This document shows, piece by piece, positions 30,971 through 36,542 of a stretch of 36,542 nucleotides of DNA. The DNA comes from Thermophilibacter provencensis. Lineage in GTDB: Bacteria; Actinomycetota; Coriobacteriia; Coriobacteriales; Atopobiaceae. Each line of letters opens with the position of its first letter. Within the stretch, counting starts at the first letter, position 1. The notes under the pieces were generated by a model. The model ran no database searches. It saw only the letters and a list, made by a program, of their open reading frames with translations, and had not been told where the DNA came from. Location: contig NZ_JAUDEA010000017.1 of NCBI RefSeq assembly GCF_030372065.1, positions 1 to 36,542 of the forward strand. The letters run 5' to 3'. The translations under genes and the position numbers were made by a program.

Positions 30971-32110
30971 CTACTCCGAACGCCTGCCCAGAAGGCTCTC
31001 TGCCCGGCGCGCCACCGCGTCGCGCGCCGCCGTGGCCGAGGCGCCCACGAGCTCGCCCAGCAGCGAGAACATCATGTCGCGCGTGCGGACGTCAACGCCA
31101 CCGAGCGCAGAGAGCACCTTCTGCGCCGCCGCGGGGCTGGCGAGAACGTCTTCAAAGCGCTCCGCCCCGCCCGCTGCGAGCGCGTCGAAGAGCTCGTCGG
31201 TGAGCAGGCGCCGATCCTCGGGCGCAAGCCGCGCGAGCCACGACGAGAACGCCTCGGCAACGACGAGGCACTCCGGGTCCGGCCCGTCCGCCTCGAGAAA
31301 GCCCGCGGGCCCCACCTGCCACGTGAGCGGGTCGTGCTGGAGGCTGCGCTCCGCCGAGCTCCTCACGATGGTGGCCGGCGCGTCGTCCGTGAAGAACCTC
31401 CCCACCACGCTGTAGGCGGGAATAATGCGCGTGTAGCGCTCCCCCATCACGTCGTGGCAGCTCACGGGCATGACGGAGCGATCCATGCCCGGACCGTCGT
31501 TGCTGTAGACGCGCTCGACGGCACCGGCCAGGGCCACGGGTGCGCAGGCCGCGGCGTAGGCGGCGAGGTTGCCTCCCTTGGAGTGGCCGCCCACGCGAAC
31601 GCGATGCCCCTTCTCGACGGCGCGCTCGAGCTCGCGCGCCAGGTAGTCCGCGGCAGCACGCTGCGCCTGCGTGACCGCAAAGCTCAGGACAAAGTTCTCG
31701 CGCCAGCCCACGAGTGTGGTGTCCGTGCCGCGAAAGGCAACGTAGGTCTCGCCGCTCTCGAGGTCCACGGTCACGGCCGAGAACTGCATGACGCGCTCGT
31801 CGTCGCGCACGTCCACGTAGTCGCGCAGAATCGCGTCACCCAGGCGGGCCGAGCCCCCAAGCGCCACCACAAAGCGCTCGTCAATCGTTGCGAGCGAGCG
31901 CACGCGCGCGGTGAGGTCGCCGCCCGCGCGCTCGAGCAGCTCGCCGCAGGCGTCCGTGAGGCGCAGGCCCTTCTCGCCGGGCGCGCCCACGATGCCCGTG
32001 AGGTCGAGGTAGGCAAGCGTTGCCAGCGCGAGGTTGTCCACGTCGTTGAAGGGGCGCTCCGCGAGCGCGATGTCTCCCCGCAGCTCAAGATAGTCCCGAA
32101 CGTCCGCCAT
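30971..32110 (-). CDS. DUF2974 (Mbeg1-like) alpha/beta hydrolase
   Basis: 379-residue lipase-like protein. The N-terminal FNDVDNLALATLAYLDL is characteristic of DUF2974. The central fold has VAFRGTD (oxyanion region, about 124-130) and the nucleophile elbow VGGHSKGGNLAAYAA with Ser177. SNDGPGM then holds a probable acid. No signal peptide or membrane segment is evident. Family members are annotated as putative lipases; substrate unknown. The ATG follows a purine-rich GGGCGGTGAGG stretch. An AT-rich block at about 32272-32293 (TTTATATATAAAT) in the long upstream gap may contain its promoter. Confidence 0.85.
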   Translation of the reverse strand: MADVRDYLELRGDIALAERPFNDVDNLALATLAYLDLTGIVGAPGEKGLRLTDACGELLERAGGDLTARVRSLATIDERFVVALGGSARLGDAILRDYVDVRDDERVMQFSAVTVDLESGETYVAFRGTDTTLVGWRENFVLSFAVTQAQRAAADYLARELERAVEKGHRVRVGGHSKGGNLAAYAAACAPVALAGAVERVYSNDGPGMDRSVMPVSCHDVMGERYTRIIPAYSVVGRFFTDDAPATIVRSSAERSLQHDPLTWQVGPAGFLEADGPDPECLVVAEAFSSWLARLAPEDRRLLTDELFDALAAGGAERFEDVLASPAAAQKVLSALGGVDVRTRDMMFSLLGELVGASATAARDAVARRAESLLGRRSE

Positions 32111-32340
32111 GCCTCACCGCCCTTCTCGCTGACCACAGTATGAGCCTGCCCGTGCCGCGCGTCCATCATGGAACGACGGTAATGCACCGTTTTGGCCAGT
32201 TTTGGGTTTCCGGGCTTCCCGCGCTCCCAAGAGCGCCGTTCTCGGGGCGTTTCTCCTGGTATTGGGCAACACACTTTATATATAAATCTTAACCTAGCGA
32301 GAAGTACGGCGTTTTTTCAGCCCCGCGCCCCATCCCGGCA

Positions 32341-32411
32341 GGTTTTGGGCAACATCTTTGATGCCAAACCACGCCCTTCTCGCCCCCGCATCAATAATGT
32401 TGCCCAAAACC
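32341..32411. repeat. Inverted repeat with TTTTGGGCAACAT arms
   Basis: GGTTTTGGGCAACAT (32341-32355) pairs perfectly with 32397-32411; after a two-base interruption TTGATGC (32358-32364) pairs with GCATCAA (32388-32394). The 22 paired bases and a 23-base loop that contains CCCTTCTCGCCC make a strong hairpin. It could be a small RNA, a REP-like element or a terminator arm. Confidence 0.75.
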
Positions 32412-32462
32412 ACCCCAAACCGCCCACACCCCAAACCGAAACCCAAGCAGCCCCGAAACGGC

Positions 32463-32539
32463 GGGCGCCGCCCTTCTCGCTAAGCATGTTTTCCGAGCGC
32501 TGCGCGCAAAGCAACATGCGTGCGAGAAGGGCGGCGCCC
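32463..32539. repeat. Inverted repeat downstream of fucO
   Basis: GGGCGCCGCCCTTCTCGC (32463-32480) is the exact complement of 32522-32539; inside it, GCATGTT (32484-32490) pairs with AACATGC (32513-32519). It starts about 20 bases beyond the fucO stop codon and is the best candidate for its transcript end, although no T-run follows. Confidence 0.75.
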
Positions 32540-32558
32540 CCTCACGTCGATAAGGATG

Positions 32559-33722
32559 CTACGCCATCACTTTGCGGAAGAGCTCCACGACGGCGGCGTG
32601 ATCGGCCTCGCGCGGGTTGCCCGGGAAGCAGGCATCGGCGATGGCGTCGTCTGCCAGCTGGTCGAGGTCCTCCTCCACCAGGCCGTCGCAGGTCGGCTTG
32701 ATGTTGACGTCGGCGGAGAGCTGGCGCACGGCGGCGATCGCGGCGTCGGCGGCCTCGTCTTCGGTCATGCCGGTGGTGTCAACGCCCATGGCCACGGCCA
32801 CCTCGGCGAGGCGCTTGGTCACGACGGGCTTGTTGTACTCCATCGCAACCGGCAGCAGCATCGCGCAGGCAACGCCGTGCGGGGTGTCGTAGTGCGCGGA
32901 GAGCGTGTGCGCCATGGCGTGGTCGATGCCGAGGCCCACGTTGGAGAAGCCCATGCCGGCAATGTACTGGGCGAGCGCCATGCCCTCGCGACCGGAGCCG
33001 GGAACGCCGCTCTTGGCCTCGGCCACGGCGTCGCGCAGGTGCTGGGAGATGAGCTGGATGGCCTTGTAGTGGAACATGTCGGAGAGCTCCCAGGCGCCCT
33101 GGGTGGTGTAGCCCTCGATGGCGTGCGTGAGCGCGTCCATGCCGGTGGCGGCGGTGAGGCCGGCGGGCATGGAGGCCATCATGTCGGGGTCAACGACGGC
33201 CACGTCAGGGATGTCGTTGACGTCCACGCACACGAACTTGCGGACCTTCTCGGGGTCGGTGATCACGTAGTTGATCGTGACCTCGGCCGCGGTGCCGGCG
33301 GTAGTGGGTACGGCGATGGTGAAGACGGCGTGCTTCTTGGTAGGAGCCACGCCCTCAAGGGAGACAACGTCGGCAAACTCGGGGTTGGCCACGATGATGC
33401 CGATGCCCTTAGCGGTGTCCATCGAGGAGCCGCCACCAATGGTGACGATGCAGTCAGCGCCGGAGGCCTTGTACGCCTCGACGCCGTCCTGGACGTTCTT
33501 GATCGTGGGGTTGGGCTTGATCTCGGAGTAGAGCTCCCAGGCAATACCCGCCTCGTCGAGCAGATCGGTCACCTTGGCCACGACGCCAAACTTCACGAGG
33601 TCGGGGTCGGAGCAGACGAAGGCCTTCTTGTAGCCGCGGCGCTCGAGCTCGCCGGGGATCTCCTTGATCGCGCCGGAGCCGTGGTAGGAGATGTTGTTCA
33701 GGACGAAGCGGTTGACTGCCAT
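32559..33722 (-). CDS. fucO: Iron-dependent alcohol dehydrogenase, lactaldehyde reductase-like
   Basis: Group III iron-containing alcohol dehydrogenase of 387 residues, resembling E. coli FucO in length and across the sequence (TTAGTAAEVTINYVITD, RKFVCVD, GMGFSNVGLG). The NAD-binding loop is GGGSSMDTAKGIG (96-108). Metal ligands are Asp196 and His200 (GMDALTHAIEGY), His268 and His282 (GIDHAMAHTLSAHYDTPHG). It would interconvert L-lactaldehyde and 1,2-propanediol, or related diols, for NADH balance. No fucose or rhamnose genes are nearby, so the in vivo substrate is uncertain. AAGGGG precedes the ATG. Confidence 0.9.
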   Translation of the reverse strand: MAVNRFVLNNISYHGSGAIKEIPGELERRGYKKAFVCSDPDLVKFGVVAKVTDLLDEAGIAWELYSEIKPNPTIKNVQDGVEAYKASGADCIVTIGGGSSMDTAKGIGIIVANPEFADVVSLEGVAPTKKHAVFTIAVPTTAGTAAEVTINYVITDPEKVRKFVCVDVNDIPDVAVVDPDMMASMPAGLTAATGMDALTHAIEGYTTQGAWELSDMFHYKAIQLISQHLRDAVAEAKSGVPGSGREGMALAQYIAGMGFSNVGLGIDHAMAHTLSAHYDTPHGVACAMLLPVAMEYNKPVVTKRLAEVAVAMGVDTTGMTEDEAADAAIAAVRQLSADVNIKPTCDGLVEEDLDQLADDAIADACFPGNPREADHAAVVELFRKVMA

Positions 33723-33865
33723 ATTGTGATTTCCCCTTGGGTTGTAGCGTACCGGAAAGCCGGCGTTCCGCCGCGTAGTATGCCCCGCTTAACATTTCCA
33801 CAGACGCAACGCTCCGCGGGCGGCATCAACTTGTCGGCAGATGCACAAAAGTCGCGCTCGACGTC

Positions 33866-33933
33866 ATGACAATGGTGACAGGGCCATCTGTCATAATTTC
33901 AGGTATGACAGATGACCCTGTCACCATTGTCAT
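33866..33933. repeat. 29-bp inverted repeat with six TGACA/TGTCA half-sites
   Basis: Bases 33866-33894 and 33905-33933 are reverse complements at 28 of 29 positions with a 10-base AT-rich loop. The array holds TGACA at 33867, 33876 and 33906 and TGTCA at 33889, 33919 and 33928. It lies between the divergent fucO and M20 peptidase genes, ending 23 bases before the peptidase ATG. It could be a multi-site operator or a leader hairpin. Confidence 0.8.
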
Positions 33934-33956
33934 CATCGTCTGCCCGGGGAGCCATC

Positions 33957-35120
33957 ATGGACGAGAAGATCAAAGAGATCGCGACCTCCTACGCCGAGGC
34001 ATGCTACGAGGAGGAGCTCGAGCTCCTTCGCACGCTCGCCCAGATTCCGGCCCCTTCCGGCCATGAGGAGCGGCGCTCCGAGTTCATCCGCGACTGGCTG
34101 CTCGCGCAGGGCGCCCCCGTGGGCTCCGTGCGCATCGATGACGCGAAGAACGTCATCCTGAGCCTTCCCGCCGGCCCGCGAGCCGAGAAGGACGACGGCT
34201 GCGCCGTCTTTGCCGCCCACACCGACGTGGTCTTCCCGGACACCGACCCCCTTCCCCTGGCAGAGAGCAAAGACCGGCTGCTCGCCCCGGGCGTGGGCGA
34301 CGACACCGCCAACCTCGTGGGGCTTCTCTTTGCCGCGCGCTACCTGCTGCTCAACCGGATACCGCTCGACCGCCGCATGCTCGTGGTGGCAAACTCCTGC
34401 GAGGAGGGCCTCGGCAACCTCGCCGGCACGCGTGAGCTCTTCCGCCACTACGAGGGTCGCGTCCGCGAGTTCACGAGCTTTGACCTCTACCTCGGCATGC
34501 ACGTGGTCTCCGCCGTCGGCTCGCACCGCTGGAAGGTGACCTGCCACACGCAGGGCGGCCACTCCTGGGAGAACTTCGGACGCGACAACGCCATCGAGGC
34601 ACTCTGCTCGTTCATCGAGGACCTCTACAAGATGGACCTTCCCACCGAGGCCAAGACGACCATTAACGTGGGGCGCTTCATCGGCGGCACCACCGTGAAC
34701 TCCATCGCCGAGGACGCAAGCGTGCTCGTGGAGTACCGCTCGGCATCCGAGGAGTGCCTCGAGCAGATGTACGGAAAGTTCGTCGTGCTCGTCGAGGAGC
34801 ACCTGCGCGAGAGCACGCGCGTCGAGGCCAAGCTCATCGGCCGGCGCCCCGCCTCGGGCGAGGTCATCCCCGAGGGACAGTGGGACCTCATCGCGCGCAC
34901 GGACGACATCCTGCGCGAGCTGGGCGGCGTTGAGCCCACGCACCAGGAGTCCTCCACCGACGCCAACATTCCCTTCTCGCTGGGCATTCCCGCGCACACC
35001 GTGGGCACCGTGGAGGGCGACCTGCTCCACACGCGCGAGGAGTGGATCGAGAAGGACAGCCTCAAGCGCGGGCTCGCCGTCATTCTCGCGCTCATGCTGA
35101 GCCACGCCACGCAGGTATAG
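33957..35120 (+). CDS. M20 family metallopeptidase (PepT-like)
   Basis: 387-residue zinc-dependent aminopeptidase/amidohydrolase. Metal ligands and catalytic residues: His88 and Asp90 (AAHTDVVF), Asp115 (PGVGDDTANL), Glu149-Glu150 (SCEEGLGN) and a late histidine in GDLLHTREEWIE. The dimerisation domain is marked by GGHSWENFGRDNAIEAL. The layout resembles tripeptidase T-like and related M20 peptidases; the peptide substrate is not predictable. The start at ATG 33957 has GGGGAG six bases ahead; an earlier in-frame ATG at 33912 lies in the inverted repeat and lacks a ribosome site. Confidence 0.9.
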   Translation: MDEKIKEIATSYAEACYEEELELLRTLAQIPAPSGHEERRSEFIRDWLLAQGAPVGSVRIDDAKNVILSLPAGPRAEKDDGCAVFAAHTDVVFPDTDPLPLAESKDRLLAPGVGDDTANLVGLLFAARYLLLNRIPLDRRMLVVANSCEEGLGNLAGTRELFRHYEGRVREFTSFDLYLGMHVVSAVGSHRWKVTCHTQGGHSWENFGRDNAIEALCSFIEDLYKMDLPTEAKTTINVGRFIGGTTVNSIAEDASVLVEYRSASEECLEQMYGKFVVLVEEHLRESTRVEAKLIGRRPASGEVIPEGQWDLIARTDDILRELGGVEPTHQESSTDANIPFSLGIPAHTVGTVEGDLLHTREEWIEKDSLKRGLAVILALMLSHATQV

Positions 35121-35157
35121 CGCCCGGGGTCGCGGGCACCGAGAAGGGCGCCTCGCG

Positions 35158-35185
35158 TCAAAGAAAAAGGAGCCCGCAGGCTCCT
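35158..35185 (-). terminator. Intrinsic terminator of the 75-residue gene
   Basis: On the minus strand AGGAGCC, loop TGCG, GGCTCCT, then TTTTCTTTG: a seven-base GC-rich stem followed by a T-rich run. It lies 30 bases beyond the small gene's stop codon and also separates it from the convergent M20 gene. Confidence 0.8.
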
Positions 35186-35214
35186 CCTCCCCTAAAGTGG
35201 GATGATGTGTCGCT

Positions 35215-35442
35215 TTACGCCGCGCACACGCACTTGACGAGCAGGGGCGAATCCGCGTGATTCTGCTCGTGGGAGGAGAACCACTCGTCAACGTCCTTGA
35301 ACAGAAGCCCCTTGCTATCCGCGTGGAAGCGGCGCTCGTGGCCGTCAATGATGGCGCGATACTCGCCGCTCATGAACCAGCCGTTGTGACACGCGTCGAG
35401 CACCTTGCGCTCGCGCTTGCTCATGTCCTTGATCTTGGTCAT
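35215..35442 (-). CDS. Hypothetical small protein
   Basis: Not recognised. 75 residues from ATG 35442, supported by AGGAGGG ahead of the start and a strong terminator behind the stop, so this is very likely a real gene. The N-terminus is basic (KIKDMSKRERK); the middle has aromatic and histidine residues (CHNGWFMSGEYRAIIDGHERRFH); the end KCVCAA carries two cysteines. There is no signal peptide or membrane helix. It is transcribed alone, possibly from a TATAAC at 35482-35477. Function unknown. Confidence 0.75.
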   Translation of the reverse strand: MTKIKDMSKRERKVLDACHNGWFMSGEYRAIIDGHERRFHADSKGLLFKDVDEWFSSHEQNHADSPLLVKCVCAA

Positions 35443-35476
35443 GCCTTCCCTCCTTTCGTGGTATCGGTACGCGTTT

Positions 35477-35482
35477 GTTATA
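35477..35482 (-). promoter_or_regulatory. Possible -10 of the small gene
   Basis: TATAAC on the minus strand (5/6), 34 bases ahead of the start at 35442. No clear -35. Confidence 0.35.
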
Positions 35483-35664
35483 CCCAATCGGTCCGCTCGC
35501 CGAAAGGCCATTGACAAAACCTTTACAACTCCCTACTCAATTGTGAAGAACTCGTCATAAGCATGTTGAGCTGGCGTTATAAGAACCCCCTCTGCAACGG
35601 CCCCGCACCCGCAACTCGAGAGGTATACAATCTGTGTATGGCGCGTTGACCCAAGGGAGGCATC

Positions 35665-36507
35665 TTGAATCTCAAGCAGCTCGAGTACTTTGTGGCGATC
35701 GCCGAGGAGGGCCAGATCACCGCGGCAGCGCGGCGACTTCACATATCGCAGCCGCCGCTCTCCTACGAACTCGCCCAGCTCGAGCGCGAGCTTGACACGC
35801 AGCTCGTCAGGCGTGGTCCGCGCGGCGTGACGCTCACGGAGGCAGGGAGGCTCCTCTACGAGCGCGCCTGCCGCATCCTCGCCATGGCAACGGCCACGGC
35901 GCGCGAGGTCTCGAGCGTGGGAAAGGGCCTCACGGGCGCGCTGTGCCTCGCAACGTGCGGGTCCGTGGCCGGCCTTGTGCCGGGCGCACGTCTCGCGGAG
36001 CTCGCCGGACGCTACCCGGACGTTGCCCTCGAGCTGCGTGAGGGAGACGTCCCGGAGGTGCTCGACCTCGTGAGCAGCGGCATCGCCGAGGTCGGCATCG
36101 TACGCACGCCCTTCTCCACCCAGGGGCTGCGCGTTCGCTACGCCCCGTCGGAGCCGCTCGTCGCCGTGATGCCCCCCGCGTTTGAGCGTGGAGACGAGCT
36201 CGCGGTCCTTCTCGCCCAGCTTGAGGACGTGCCTCTCACCTGCGACGCACGCACCGCAAGCGCGCTGGACAAGACACCCTTCTGTGTCACCGATGATGCG
36301 CGCAGCGTCTGCTCCTGCGCGGCAGCTGGCCTTGGCGTGGGCCTTGTGCCCCGCTCGCTCCTTGCCGTCTGCGACACGGGCCCCTGCTACATAAAGACGC
36401 TGGTCGAGAAGAGCCTCGAGACGCGCGCGGCCGTTATCTGGAAGGCCGATCGTGCCCTCTCCCCGCTCGCGGAACGTGTCGTCGCCCTTTTGGGTGAGCT
36501 CCGTTGA
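35665..36507 (+). CDS. LysR-family transcriptional regulator
   Basis: LysR-type regulator of 280 residues. The N-terminal winged helix-turn-helix spans about 1-60 (MNLKQLEYFVAIAEEGQITAAARRLHISQPPLSYE-type sequence, then LVRRGPRGVTLTEAG). The effector-binding domain follows (GALCLATCGSVAGLVPG, LELREGDVPEVLDLVSSGIAEVGIV, and a C-terminal AAGLGVGLVPRSL). The start is TTG at 35665 with GGGAGG four bases ahead; no ATG fits better. A TATACAAT at 35624-35631 could be its -10. The target operon is not in the window on its left side; LysR genes often act on a divergent neighbour, which here is the 75-residue gene. Confidence 0.93.
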   Translation: MNLKQLEYFVAIAEEGQITAAARRLHISQPPLSYELAQLERELDTQLVRRGPRGVTLTEAGRLLYERACRILAMATATAREVSSVGKGLTGALCLATCGSVAGLVPGARLAELAGRYPDVALELREGDVPEVLDLVSSGIAEVGIVRTPFSTQGLRVRYAPSEPLVAVMPPAFERGDELAVLLAQLEDVPLTCDARTASALDKTPFCVTDDARSVCSCAAAGLGVGLVPRSLLAVCDTGPCYIKTLVEKSLETRAAVIWKADRALSPLAERVVALLGELR

Positions 36508-36542
36508 TTGTTGGTAGGGGCGCGGAGCAGGCGGGGGCGTCG

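Larger units (their letters stand above)
32111..32558. other. 448-base non-coding region with two large hairpins
   Basis: No gene is supported here. It contains two strong inverted repeats (listed separately), an AT-rich TTTATATATAAAT block near 32275-32287, and three copies of TTGGGCAACA: direct at 32262 and 32344, and inverted ending near 32408. TTCTCGC-type octamers occur at about 32122, 32377, 32474 and 32522. It separates the DUF2974 gene from fucO, both on the minus strand. Confidence 0.7.

Noticed and set aside
32520..33869. About 450-codon plus-strand frame opposite fucO
   Set aside because: Antisense to a strongly FucO-like gene; Val/Gly/His/Asp-rich shadow without domains.
33933..35348. 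About 470-codon minus-strand frame opposite the M20 peptidase
   Set aside because: Antisense to a gene with intact zinc ligands; composition typical of shadow frames.

Overview
The window looks like chromosome from a high-G+C anaerobic actinobacterium, most probably a Coriobacteriia member of the Olsenella/Atopobiaceae type. This is inferred from very GC-rich coding sequence with G/C-biased third positions, a desulfoferrodoxin typical of anaerobes, AddAB instead of RecBCD, and a DnaE-type replicase. No rRNA or tRNA gene was seen, so placement rests on gene content alone.

Layout. Bases 17-4755 (minus strand) hold the arginine operon argC-argJ-argB-argD, with an ARG-box-like palindrome upstream of argC. 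Bases 5100-11709 (minus) hold a DJ-1/PfpI protein, an orphan PTS EIIA, ruvC-ruvA-ruvB, a large NAD-synthetase-like protein that has lost its recognisable catalytic residues, desulfoferrodoxin and a short-chain dehydrogenase.

Bases 11858-18210 form an accessory island. It is visibly lower in G+C than its surroundings and is bracketed by two 30-bp direct repeats (28/30 identical). It carries a type VII MntA/HepT toxin-antitoxin pair (plus strand). Next to it is a six-gene minus-strand operon: a leucine-rich-repeat protein, an acidic protein of unknown function, a PIN-domain protein, a Ser/Thr kinase fused to four zinc-binding modules and a C-terminal membrane anchor, a TerY/YegL-type vWA protein and a PP2C phosphatase. 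A divergent XRE repressor gene shares an 18-bp perfect palindrome with the operon promoter. The kinase-vWA-phosphatase core resembles the TerY-P/YegI-YegL-YegK triad. Its combination with a PIN nuclease and an intracellular LRR protein is the best candidate here for an undescribed phospho-signalling, defence or stress system.

Bases 18252-29582 (minus) return to GC-rich core genes: dnaE, addA, addB and a TrpR/YerC-like regulator. Bases 29693-36507 hold a mixed set: a HAD phosphatase, a small four-helix membrane protein, a DUF2974 hydrolase, an iron-dependent FucO-like alcohol dehydrogenase, an M20 peptidase, a 75-residue orphan protein and a LysR regulator.

The intergenic DNA is rich in long inverted repeats (2221-2331, 22264-22353, 32341-32411, 32463-32539, 33866-33933). 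It also contains dispersed short repeats: a GACTTTCGTAC family, a GTACCGGGTAC family and the octamer TTCTCGCC. These suggest REP-like elements or genome-wide signals beyond ordinary terminators.
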